Shown: piece by piece, positions 1-10,338 of the stretch
Layout of the letters: every line of letters begins with the position of its first letter
Numbering within the stretch: the first letter of the stretch is position 1
DNA from: Neocallimastix lanati (nom. inval.)
Taxonomy: Eukaryota; Neocallimastigomycota; Neocallimastigomycetes; Neocallimastigales; Neocallimastigaceae
DNA: 64,000 nucleotides
Assembly: GCA_016946835.1 (NCBI GenBank)
Contig: JACVTC010000214.1
Location: forward strand, 1-64,000
Direction: 5' to 3'
Notes under the pieces: generated by a model
Database searches by the model: none
Told to the model about the DNA's origin: nothing
The model's input: the letters and a program-made list of their open reading frames with translations, nothing else
Made by a program: the position numbers and the translations under genes

Positions 1-553
1 AAAAAATAAATTATAATATAAAAATAAAAAAAATATAAATAATTAATATTAAAAAAAAATAACAGCTAAAATATATAAATAAATATAATAAAATAAAGAA
101 AAAAAAATAAAAAAAAAAAAAATAAATAAAAAGAAAAAAAAATTAAAAAAAAAAAAAAAACAAAATAATAATAAAATAACGTAAAAATACATAATATATA
201 ATAATAAAATTAATAATATAAAAATATAAAATAGGAAAATTAAATTTAATAAATAAAAAAAAAAAAAAAAAAAAAAAAAATAAAAAAATATAAATAAAAA
301 ATAAAAAAAAAATTTAAAAAAAAAGAAAAAAAAAAAAAAAAAGGATTAAATAATATTTATTTAATTTAATATAATATTAAAGTAAATGAAAATAAAATAA
401 TAAAAAATAAATAAATCACATTAAGCATAAATTTATGAGGTATAGTAATATAATGTTAAACTTTAATTATTATTATTAACATTATATATAACCTAAATAT
501 TATTATATTTTTATTGGTACTAAATTGAAATTATAATATTATTAATTACACTT
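1..553. other. A-rich low-complexity DNA, no gene seen
   Basis: Almost only A and T, with many A runs of 10-20 on the plus strand in the first 350 bases. No reading frame with recognisable protein content was found on either strand. Confidence 0.8.
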
Positions 554-753
554 AAATTTAAATTTAATTATATATAATTATTAAATTTATTTATATATAA
601 TTATTAAAGATATTTAAATTTATTAATTATTTTTATATATAATTATTAAAGATAAATTTAAATTTAATTATATATAATTATTAAATTTATTTATATATAA
701 TTATTAAAGATATTTAAATTTATTAATTATTTTTATATATAATTATTAAAGAT
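554..753. repeat. Tandem repeat, 2 x 100 bp
   Basis: Two adjacent 100-bp units (554-653 and 654-753) look identical. Each begins AAATTTAAATTTAATTA and contains three related sub-units ending TATATAATTATTAAA. The identity points to a recent duplication. It abuts otherwise unstructured A/T DNA and no function is apparent. Confidence 0.85.
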
Positions 754-1101
754 AACTGAAAACTCGGATCATAATAATAACGAATAATAAGTCTTTAATT
801 TTATTAAAATAAATAAAATAAATAATATTAATAATATTATAATTAATAGTTGTAAATATATAAAAAATTTTAGATATAGTAATTATACTTATTAGTTGTA
901 TATACAAATTAAGAAATATTTATTAATAATAGTTAGTTGTGACAATTAAAATAGTTTAAGAAAGCTATTAATATTATTATTGAAAAAAAATTAAAATAAA
1001 TAAATAAAATAATATAAATATATATATTAATATTTAGAACTTATAAATTTAAGACAAGTATTATTTTAAATGATATTTAATAATAACATTATGTATTAGT
1101 A
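754..1101. other. A/T-rich stretch, nothing recognised
   Basis: No coding similarity, array or clear hairpin was seen. It lies upstream of a gag-like fragment and could be decayed leader sequence, but nothing proves that. Confidence 0.6.
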
Positions 1102-1465
1102 GTGGTAGTAGTGGATTTAGTAGTTGGAATGTTGATATTATCAGTAGATCTCATAGGAATGCCGAGATTTGAAAATTTAAATTTAGTAATTGGCATCATT
1201 ACCGATAGTAATAAATTATGCTACATTATTTCTTCTAATGAAAATGATATTATAAGAGTGTTTAAAGAAAAGGAAGCAGAAGTAAACAGAGTTCTTACAT
1301 TATATAAATGTGCTGATTTAGTAAAAAGGAAGTATTGGAAAGAAAATCAAAAATATGATAAATTAAAACAAATAAAATAACTAATCATCAAAACAAATGA
1401 GACAGTATATGATTTCAATACAATTTCTGTTTATATGACCAATTGAAAACGGAGAATAGAGCATC
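1102..1465 (+). mobile_element. Ty3/gypsy gag fragment (fossil)
   Basis: A short open stretch encodes a peptide with NENDIIRVFKEK and VKRKYWKENQKY. The same layout appears on the minus strand at 58500-59350 inside element I (EDDIVWVLHSKR and FKKKYWKKYEK). Weaker similarity to the gag region just after it (a YDQL motif) follows in both. I read this as a piece of a related gag gene, broken and probably old. It is followed directly by an LTR fragment of family K. It shows no other pol or LTR parts. Confidence 0.55.
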
Positions 1466-1469
1466 TATC

Positions 1470-1650
1470 TAGTATTTAAAACTATAAAAACTTTAAATGA
1501 ATTATTATAGCATTATAATTATTATAATTATAATAATACATACTGAAATAAAATAAAATAAAATAATTATTATCAAAAGATATAAATTTAATGTTTAATA
1601 ATTATTATTAAATATACAAATATGTTACTATACATATTTGTTTTATATCA
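1470..1650 (-). repeat. LTR fragment, family K
   Basis: This closely matches the right part of the LTR at 61405-61791, including the ATTATAATTATTATAATTAT block and the TACAAATATGTTACTA segment, and ends TATATCA like that LTR. The left part of the LTR is not present. Orientation follows the copy at 61405, whose element reads on the minus strand. Confidence 0.7.
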
Positions 1651-1859
1651 ATATTAGTAATACATTAGTAATAAAAAAATAATTTACTTAATTACACCAC
1701 ATTTAAATGTATATAAAAAGAGTGACTTTATTTTATATTTAGATCTTGTAATTACCTTTTTAATTAAATTTAATTAATAAATTAACTTTTCAAAAAAATC
1801 AAGATTTATTATATTAAGAGTTTCAATCAACTTAATAAATGTTTACAAGCAATCAAAAT

Positions 1860-2830
1860 GAAATCATGAACAACCAACTACAATGTAATTCTTAACAAGA
1901 AGAATTACAATGTTTGTTTATCAAGATTAGATGCATCATTAACCAGCATAAATCTCAAAGGGTACATCGATAATGATGTAATTGAACAATTGGAAAGGAG
2001 AAATCCAAACCACAAACCAAAAATCAAAAAGGCCAAGATGCAAGATTCGAAAGCTCAAATGCTTATTTATAACACAATTAGTACTGAAACGCACAACATT
2101 ATTAGGAATTTAAAAACTGTCTATGCCATTATAAAGAAGTTAAAAGAAAAATATGAAGAAGGTTTAAACTAGCCCATAGAAAAATGGACGTCAAAATTAA
2201 GACTTTTAAAAGCAAGAAACAAAAAAGAAGTTTTTTCTCAATTTTGAGCAAAATCGAAGAAATTTATTCTAATATGGAAGAAAATAATCAGAATCAAGTA
2301 AAGAAGGGAAGATGAAATTATGTATAATGCAATGCCGTACTATATACAAATAAAAATTTTAATGGCAATGATATGAACGTAGAATTTCTTATCAAAATAA
2401 TTAGAGAATTTACAAAATATGAAATATATATGAAGGATACATCTTATACAAGAAGAATAGAAGTAAAACAGAATACAAGACCAGATGATCCAATTGATTT
2501 GGATTCAATTAGTCGCAAGTACAAAGGAGTCATAAAACAAAACAACGAGTTACTTATAAAGAAAACATCATTATAATAAAGAAGAGGTTAAAAATGCTAT
2601 ATATGCAATTCAACCAAGCATCTCAAAAAGAACAAATACAATATTTTTAATAAAAATAGAAAATATTATAAATTTTTGGATAAAGTGGATAGAAAAAAAA
2701 ACAGAAAACATTACCACAATAGATATATAGGAAACTTAGAATTCGAAGAAGACATTAATTAAAAAGATATTAGACCTCTTACTAAAAGAAATATAAGTAA
2801 TTTATAATTGATTGAAAAGATAATTATTAA
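1860..2830 (+). mobile_element. Ty1/copia gag (UBN2-type) fossil
   Basis: The translated sequence has the gag_pre/UBN2 layout of Ty1/copia Gag: SLTSINLKGYIDNDVIEQLE, then DSKAQMLIYNTIS, then LKTVYAIIKKLKEKYEEG. In this family the domain forms the particle shell. Later segments (MYNAMPYY and a basic tail) correspond in order to the gag of the copia element at 26028-26908 but differ in sequence, so this is a different family. It is broken in several places and old. No protease, integrase or RT follows, and an LTR of an unrelated family begins at 3150. Confidence 0.7.
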
Positions 2831-3149
2831 GGTTCCAAAGGATAACAATATTATCAAAAACAAGCACTAATTTTTCTTTTTATTTTATGTTTTTATTATT
2901 TATTTTCTTATTTTTAAATTTCTTATTTTTTTTATATTTTTTTTTCTAAAAAATTTAATTACATTATTCTACTGTTTAAAATTTACTTGTATTTATACTT
3001 TTTCATAAAAATAAGATTTTTTATGCCTATCTAATAATTATTAAAAACTATTACAAAAAAATATTATTTTTAATAGAATTTAAGTTGTTTATGTAATTAT
3101 TGTATTAATTATAAATAATAAATATATATTATTTAATTATCAAACATTT
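2831..3149. other. A/T-rich gap, no gene seen
   Basis: T-rich then mixed A/T sequence between the copia gag fossil and an LTR. No coding or structural signal was found. Confidence 0.6.
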
Positions 3150-3857
3150 TGTAAAAGAATCACCAAAATAGATTACAATAGCAACACAATAAGAATTTAT
3201 TTTATTAAAATTTTTTATTAAAATATTTTTTCTTAATCTTATATATTTATTAACAGTTAATAACAATTACATTAAAAAAAAATGTGAAAAGTATCTTCTA
3301 TTTATACTTTTCCTAAATACATTAATAATATATTATTTTATTTAAATTACATATATTTTAATATAAAACTATCCTAATGAATTTTATTAAATAATAAATT
3401 TATAAACTTAGCTAAATTTAGAAAAATATAATTACTAATTAAACTAAATACTAAGTAATTTAAATTAAGTATATTTATTATTTATTTATTATTTTAATAT
3501 TATAAGTAAAACATTTATTTATTTTCAATTTAAAACCAATGTTAAAAGAGTCATGATTAAATTTTGAAACTTAATTTTCACAAAATAAATCAATAATTTA
3601 TTTTGTTTTAAGCTTTAATCAATTCATTTAAATCATTGTAAAATAATAATTTTCTCAGAATTAATTTTTTACGAAAATTGTTGCATTAAAAATTTGTCTT
3701 GTGGTTTAAGGAATATAATTCAAAAATTTAGTTCATATGATTTATTTACTTTATTTATTTTTTTATAAATCAAAGAATAATTTATATTTTTTATATTTTG
3801 AATTACACAAGAAAAATTTTTAATTTAAAATGTGATTGGGATAATCACATCTTTACA
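3150..3857 (-). repeat. LTR family A, 3' LTR of the adjoining gypsy fragment
   Basis: It starts TGTAAAAG and ends CTTTACA, as do close copies at 25001-25695 and 34399-35120. On the minus strand it directly follows a purine tract (GGAGGGAGAT, 3858-3870) that ends the neighbouring Ty3 fragment, so it is placed as that element's 3' LTR. Inside is a perfect 9-bp hairpin GAAAAGTAT/ATACTTTTC around 3290-3310, whose 3' arm holds the TATA-like TTATAC. Confidence 0.8.
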
Positions 3858-5090
3858 ATCTCCCTCCTTAAATTGAGCACCTGCGAGATCTTTAGACTCT
3901 GGCAGATCCACAATAAAATCCATAGATAATTCAGACCACGGTTTATTCGGTGTAGAAAGAGGTGAAAGTAGACCATATGGTTTATGACAGGGGACCTTAT
4001 TTTTACAACAAATCTCAAAAGACCTAACAAACCTTGAAACATCATTGAATAATTTTGGCCACCAAAAATTAAGGGAAATAAGTTCGGACGTCTTTTTAAT
4101 ACCAAAGTGACCAGCAGAAACTGAATCATGATGGAGTTCAAGAATCCTTGTTCTTAATGATTCAGGAACGTAAATCAAATTATCAAAAAGTAGAAATCCT
4201 TCCTCATCAATTTTTACTTTATTTATATTATTGATTGGAGGCGAAGATGAGGAATTGTTGTTTAAATAAATTTTAATTTTACAAAATAATTCATCCGATT
4301 TTAATGAAGACAATATGGAATTAATGAGAGAATCACCAGATTTTTTATTAATTGTTAAACATCATTTTGACACAATTCGTAAATTGACGAATAAATGATC
4401 ACTTCTTCTTGAGAGTAAATCAGGTTTACCAGACTTCTTTCCAACACGATAAATAAGCTTAAAATCAAATCTAGATAAAATTTGTACCATCGAATTTGTC
4501 GTTGAGAGAGCATTTCTGGTTTTCTAAGATTTTTATGATCAGTATAAACAATAAATTGATGTCGAGCACCTTCTAAGTAATGTCGCCATTCCTCAAGTGC
4601 TAATTTGATTGCTAACAACTTTTTATCATAAATTTGGTAATTCCTCTGACATTTAGTTAAACTTTTCGAGAGAAATGCAACAGGATGTAATTTACCTTCA
4701 AATTCTTGAGATAGTACAGCTTCAACAGCAAAGTTACTTGCATCAGTTTCAACTATATAAGGTTAATCGCTGTCAGGATTTCTTAAGATAGGAGCAGAAG
4801 TAAATAAATGCTTTAACTTATCGAAAGCGTCTTGTTGATCTTTACCCCAAATAAATTTAACATTTTTTCTAGTGAGTTTGTGAATTGGATTTGTGATTTT
4901 AACAAAATCTTTAATGAAAAGACAATAATAATTGCAAAGACCGGTGAACGATTGGACTTACTATTTGCAACAATGGACTCACTGGTATTTTCACTGAAGT
5001 TTGATTTTAACTCTTTCACGAAATCATCGTACGAGTTAAGTAACGGACTATTATTTCTACGTAAGCTTTATAGTTAATTGATTGTTTAAG
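3858..5090 (-). mobile_element. Ty3/gypsy (Tf1/sushi-like) RNase H-integrase fragment
   Basis: Reading leftward on the minus strand: end of the RT thumb (FIKDFVKITNP style), then RNase H (ETDASNFAVEAVLSQ, SKSLTKCQRNYQIYDKKLLA, YTDHKNL), then the integrase zinc-binding module (HHDSVSAGHFGIKKTSELI, CCKNKVPC) and the beginning of the integrase core (SMDFIVDLPE). The purine tract and 3' LTR follow. The element is truncated on its 5' side and has several breaks. The integrase style matches chromovirus/Tf1 relatives, as does the gag at 22455, so the two may belong to one family. Confidence 0.85.
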
Positions 5091-6183
5091 AAGACAACAT
5101 CCCAACTTTAAATAGAATTATAAAAATAAATTCCTTATATAGATTTACTGATAATTGGAGGTACTACTGAATTTATTGGCAAAGGATTTCAATATATTAA
5201 TTATATATTTAAATACTTTAGAATGTTAAATTTTATATAAAAATTATAAATTATAAAATAAATTGTTTTTAGTTGAAATTTCAATATATTCCAAAATTCT
5301 ATTTTCAATAGATCATTTCTTAATTTTGATCATTCGTGCTAATATTTGTAAATATTATCCTTTTCGAAAAGATCATATTTTGGAAGTTACTTATTCCTTA
5401 TTTTTATTTTTCAAATTTTCTCACTTCTTGATTCCTCTGATAGCTTTTATATAATAATTTAATTATTATATTTCATTTATTGCTAAAATTTACATTTTCT
5501 TTTTTACATGAATTTTAAGATTCTTAATTATATGCTTCTGATTTATTTACATTTACATTTAATATGATTTCTTTTTAATTTTTTAATGTGCATTTTACTT
5601 TCTTTTTATTTATTAGTGCTTTATTTTAATTTTATTATATTTCAAATAATTTAATAAAAACACAAAATAACACTTAAGATGAAGACTCAAATTTGAAACA
5701 CATTAATTAAACAAAAGAAACTTATTTTACTGAATACTGAAATAATATTGACACTATATTGTCAAATATTGATAACTTAACAGTTTTATAATAATATAAG
5801 TAGTTTCTTAAGACTTTGAATATTGTCAAAATGTAAATATATCAAAGATTAATTGTCAAAATGTAAATATTTCAAGATTTCATATTTTGAATTAAAATAT
5901 TAATAAAATCACTTTCTGTCTTTTTGTTGAACTGTTGATAAGAAGGTTTTAAATCTGAAATAATTTTTTACAGAATTCTTCAACGTAACTTAATACTAAA
6001 TAATGAACTTTTAATTAATAGAATTTAAATCTTTTGAAATATGTATTCATTTTAAAATTTTTAAAATTTTTTTTTTTTTTTTTTTTTATAATAATTATCT
6101 TATCGATTTCATTTTTGGTATATCTTTTCTCTAACTTTCAGAGAAAAAAATTAATAAATATTAAATTTTTATTTACATTATTT
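5091..6183. other. A/T-rich stretch with a short direct repeat
   Basis: No convincing gene. An open stretch near 5263-5454 encodes only a hydrophobic low-complexity peptide. A direct repeat of about 30 bp (ATTGTCAAAATGTAAATAT) occurs twice between 5822 and 5877. A run of about 20 T lies at 6068-6087. Confidence 0.6.
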
Positions 6184-6599
6184 GTTATTATTTTTATAGA
6201 ATTGAGGATATAATTAATAGTTTTTACACCAGAGTTATTGATATTATTGGAAAGCTGGCATTAATGAGAATACTATTTGTTGGAGTAGAATTGGTAAATA
6301 TGGAAGTAGAAATAGTGTTATTCATTGTATTGGTAAGACCACTTAAATTATTATTATTATTACTTTATACAGGAGAAGGATCGTTGAATTTACGTGGTAT
6401 GTTAATATTTAATTTTGAGTTTACTTTTGTTTTTGTTTTTGGTTATGAAGTATCAGTATTGTCATTATAGAAGTTGGTATTAATACTTAATATTTCAGTT
6501 GATTTTTTCAGTTTCAATTTGGCTTTTCAGTTATATTACATTAAAATTAGTATTAGTTATGAATAAAATCATATCTAGTAACAGTACAAGTAATCTATC
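6184..6599. other. Unassigned stretch of higher complexity
   Basis: Base composition is less extreme than its surroundings. The plus strand has a 68-codon frame (6264-6470) of hydrophobic, repetitive content. The minus strand reads as an Asn/Ser/Thr-rich peptide (LSGLTNTMNNTISTSIF). Either could be decayed coding DNA; the minus frame resembles the tails of gag proteins or low-complexity secreted proteins. I cannot name it. Confidence 0.3.
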
Positions 6600-7262
6600 T
6601 CGAAGAACTTATTTTGAAATAGTAGGTTATAAGATTATATAATGTCACATATTAGTAGAAAATACATGACAGTAGGCAATAATGGAATTATTTATTAATA
6701 AGATAGACTAAGAAGTACTAACTCTCAAGTACAATACTTTGAAAGTGTTAGTAATGGAAGATTCTCTATTCTATTATGAAACAAAGCCTTAACTGTAGAA
6801 AATGGTAATAATAAAGATGATAATATAATCATTTTATCATAAATCATAAAATATTCGCCCAACACCTTCATTCTTTACAAAACTGGTGGTAATTATGATG
6901 ACCACTATATCATTGCCGAATGTTCTGGTAAGGCTGCTTTAGATGTTTATGATCTTAAGAAGCTGATCGTGCCTAAGCTCCACTAACTATCCATGATTAT
7001 GAAAAGAGTTCTTATATGATCTATTTAGTTATTAGAGTTCTAAACTGTGGAAATAAAACAATTATGTATTATGTTTACAGTAAGGGAATAAAAAAAAATT
7101 AGATATAGCTACAGCTCACTTTATCCCAACCAAGAAATATTAATGAAGTTATTGATTCTGACATCTTATCTTCCAGAATAATGAATACTACATGTATTAC
7201 AAGGATGAAACTAGAATGATCATGCCTGTTGTCTATACCAAGAAATTAAATAACTTTTGATA
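6600..7262 (+). pseudogene. Beta-trefoil (ricin-B-like lectin fold) pseudogene
   Basis: Separate translated stretches carry the repeating signature of a beta-trefoil lectin: KYMTVGNNG, FESVSNGRFSIL, KALTVENGN, FILYKTGG, ECSGKAALDVYDLKK, and later YYMYYKDETRMIMPVVYTKK. In trefoil lectins each repeat has a short 'GKxLtV..G' or 'GkaLDV' strand followed by 'Q.F....G.f.I'. The order and spacing here fit roughly one domain. Codon use is richer in G and C than the flanks, as expected of a former host gene. It is broken in several places and nothing suggests it is expressed. The family is assigned by fold pattern only, and a different secreted protein is possible. Confidence 0.5.
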
Positions 7263-8465
7263 ATGGTATTGATATTTAATGTTGTAATATTTATAATGTT
7301 ATTAGTACTAATGAATTGACAGAAAGAATATATTTAATTGTTTTAAAATTCATTTTTTATTTTTAATTATTTTATTATAATATTATAATTAATATTGTAA
7401 TATTTTTATATTTATTTATTTATTATTTGTTATTATATTATTTTATTATTTATTATTATAATTAATTAATTTTTTGATCATTTCATTAATAAATGTTGCT
7501 CATGAAATCCATAGAGATTTAAATAATAAATATCGATTAATAAATTATTACTATTACTCTTGATATTGTTAATATTATCATTATTTTGATTTTTTAATAC
7601 ATTATTATTATAGTAAATATATTAATTTTTATTTCAATTGAAAATGAGGATTCCAAAATTTCATTGATGAATTTAAATAATTATTGCTAATTAAAGTATA
7701 ATAATATAATTAAATTTAAAATTTTTAATAAATTAATTTTAAATTATTTGTTTAATTTATATAAATACAGAACTTTAATTATTAATATTTTAATTTGCTT
7801 TATATATATTTATTATAATAATTTTATGAATTATTAAATTATCATTATTATGAATTTTAGTATTGTTGAGAAATTTTATAGATAAATTAAAAAAAATATG
7901 AATTAAAACTTAATAGATTTTATTAATTTAAATAAATGTTTTAAAATATAATAACATAAAATATTTATATTTAAATAACAATAAAATATACTCTCCTTTA
8001 TATTTCTCCTTTTTTTAATTTTTGAATTAATTATGCATAAGTTTTATTGGAAATTATTATATTATACTTATTAATTTTAACTATTTTTATAAATATATAG
8101 TTATTCATGTGCTTTATATATTGATAAAAGAAATATATTATTAAATAATTTTATTTGTGATTAGTCATATTAATTATTACATAATATTGATATATTAATA
8201 TTTATATTGTTGATTATTTAATTTTTTATGTTGACTGAAATGTTTATTATCATGAGTTATTAATAATATCATTATTTAATTTTATTATATTACAAAAAGT
8301 ACATCTTTATTATTAAAAATAGTTATTTATATTATCATAATAAAGATAATTAATTTTTTTTTTTTTTTATTATATTGCGATATAAACTTATATATATTAT
8401 TTTTATATATGTTATTATTATTAATCATATATTATGTCATAACAAAAATTTTATTTTATTTTATA
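7263..8465. other. A/T-rich stretch, no gene seen
   Basis: Low-complexity A/T sequence with many TTTATTA and AATTATT runs on both strands. No reading frame, LTR end or primer-binding motif was recognised. Confidence 0.6.
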
Positions 8466-8795
8466 ATCCTGTTGACTAATTTTTCAACTAGGATTTATTT
8501 TATTTTATATAAAACTTTATTTTTATATTTATTTTATATTTACTTTTACATTTATATTTTCAGCTTACATATATGTAGCTGACTATTATCTTATTTTATT
8601 CCTCAGCTTAATTAGGTGACTATATATTTTTCAACTTAATTAGCTGACTATTATCTTATTTTATTCCTCAGCTTAATTAGTTGACTATATATTTTTCAAC
8701 TTAATTAGCTGACTATTATTTTATTAATTTATTTAATTATATTTTCATCTTAATAATTAGCTGACAATATTTTTTACAGCTTAATATTAAATGAT
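8466..8795. repeat. Array of short hairpins around CAGCT/AGCTG
   Basis: It begins with a two-tier hairpin (ATCCT-GTTGA..TCAAC-AGGAT, 8466-8494). About seven short stem-loops of the form CAGCTTAATTAGCTG follow at 8561, 8604, 8632, 8669, 8697, 8746 and 8777. Spacing shows a 65-bp tandem duplication (8604 to 8669; 8632 to 8697). Several copies keep full or wobble pairing; others carry one mismatch. No coding neighbour explains it. Confidence 0.7.
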
Positions 8796-8896
8796 TATTA
8801 ATATTTTATATTCATATTTTTAAATTATTTTAATTTTAATTTTATTTTATTTTCTTTATATGTTGTGAAATTTTATGGGCTTATTTTTATTTGAAT

Positions 8897-8957
8897 ATTT
8901 AATTATTTTAATTATTTTAATTATTTTAATTATTTTAATTATTTTAATTATTTTAAT
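8897..8957. repeat. Microsatellite (ATTATTTTAA)n
   Basis: About six copies of a 10-bp unit ATTATTTTAA in perfect register. Nothing functional is implied. Confidence 0.85.
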
Positions 8958-9327
8958 TCTTTTTATGAAAATATATTCCTTTTATTGTTAATTTACAAGA
9001 AATATCGAAATTTATAAAAATAAATTCTTTATTTTAAAAAAAACTTATATTAAAATTTTTTTTTTTTTTTTTGCGTATTATATGTCATATTAATTTATTT
9101 ATTACGCAGATATTATATGTATTTTTATAAAGTTGAATATTATTAATTTAAATGATGAATAACAATTAATTTTAGTTTTAAATTATAGTTATATTGTTAT
9201 GTATTTAAAATAAAATATGAATTAATTATTTTATTTTTTGTTATAAGAAAATATATTTTTATTTTTATTATAATATAAATATAATTTCATTTTATTTATT
9301 TTTACTTAACTTTGTTTCTTGCTCAAT

Positions 9328-9370
9328 CTGGTGAGATTGAGACTCTTAATCTGTTAAAATTAAGAATCTC
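9328..9370. other. Pair of adjacent hairpins
   Basis: CTCAATCT-GGTG-AGATTGAG is a perfect 8-bp stem with a 4-base loop. The second, CTTAAT..ATTAAG, follows at once. They resemble the leader hairpins of nearby LTR elements and may be a leftover leader, but no LTR or gag is visible beside them. Confidence 0.45.
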
Positions 9371-9556
9371 TTTATTTTTTATAAATAAATGGATAACTGT
9401 ATGTCATTTAATTTTATACATTTCTAGAGTATTTATAATTATACTAATATGTGGCTTATTATTATCATTGGTCATATATTTCACAATAAAGACATTGAAA
9501 TATATAACATCACTCCTTAAATTAATATGATTATAAACCTTAATATTTATATTTCT

Positions 9557-9854
9557 GACATTAATTATTATTTTTTTTTTTAATTTAATATGAAATTTAT
9601 ATTTATAAATTTCATTATTTATCATTATGAGTGTAAGAATATAGATTTATTTCTTATAAAATAATCTAAATAATAAGTATAATAAAATTTATAAAAAATA
9701 AATAAATAAAGAAATTTTAATATTTAAAAGTTTATATTTTTCTGGTGAACTTCAAGGGACGAAGTTCAATCTAAAGCACGGAGGGATTGATAAATAATGA
9801 AATTTATAAATATAAATTTCATATTAAATTAAAAAAAAAATAATAATTAATATC
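9557..9854. repeat. Inverted repeat with TGATAAATAATG starts
   Basis: The arm 9557-9624 is the reverse complement of 9788-9854 over about 66 bp with a 1-nt length difference in the A/T run. Both arms begin TGATAAATAATGAAATTT on their own strand, the form expected of the start of an LTR. They flank about 163 bp that hold the purine-tract module at 9744-9787. The two arms differ completely beyond the shared part. It could be two LTR starts facing each other, or a foldback element. Confidence 0.6.
9744..9787 (+). promoter_or_regulatory. Polypurine-tract module with upstream hairpin
   Basis: GAACTTC (9747-9753) pairs with GAAGTTC (9761-9767), then CAATCTAAAG and the purine tract CGGAGGGAT precede TGATAAATAATG. 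The same order occurs at the 3' end of element C on the minus strand (15603-15641: GACTTC hairpin, CAATCTCA, GGGGGGACGTC, then TGATACAAAA). In LTR retroelements the purine tract primes plus-strand synthesis. The matching order suggests this is the 3' end of an otherwise lost element. Confidence 0.6.
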
Positions 9855-10334
9855 ACGGTACAAATTTTATAAAGTTTAATAATAAACAATTAATAAATTA
9901 ATAAAAATAAAAATATATTAAATAATATTTTAATAATAAAAGTACAATAAAAAATAAAAGAAATAATAATTTTTAAAATATTATTAATTGTAAATACTTA
10001 TAACATGTAAACAAATTTTAAAATGTATAATTTACTAAATTAATATAAATAGTTCTTAATTTTTTTATTTTAATAATCAGGTTTTTATATAGTTTTTACT
10101 CATTCTAATCAAAAACAAAATATTAATAATAATATTAAATAATTAAAATAATAATTTAAATAATAAAATTAAAAGATGTATTTAAAATAATTTATAAAAT
10201 AAATAAAATATATATTAATAAAACGTATTTTAAAATCTTAATCATAAAAACAACTTTTTCTAAATTTAATTATTGATATTGGTTATATCACTTTCTGAGC
10301 CTATTTATAATTAAGATATAAACCATAAAATATC
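9788..10334 (+). repeat. Tentative LTR (family L)
   Basis: It follows the purine tract, starts TGATAAATAATG and ends AAATATCA, giving TGATA..TATCA ends like LTR families C, E, J and K. Its end lies in a long hairpin (ATTATTGATATT at 10269 pairing with AATATCAATAAT near 10338, with an inner TTATATC/GATATAA stem). An H-family LTR begins 5 bases further on. No second copy was seen, so the right boundary is a guess. Confidence 0.4.
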
Positions 10335-10338
10335 AATA

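Noticed and set aside
554-753. CRISPR-like array
   Set aside because: Only two adjacent 100-bp copies with no unique spacers; a plain tandem duplication in a eukaryotic context.
5263-5454. Short hydrophobic ORF of 63 codons
   Set aside because: Only Ile/Leu/Phe-rich low complexity as expected from T-rich DNA; no neighbour or motif supports a gene.
9312-9625. Two overlapping ORFs of about 72 codons on opposite strands
   Set aside because: A/T-rich hydrophobic or Lys/Asn-rich peptides overlapping an inverted repeat; no family.
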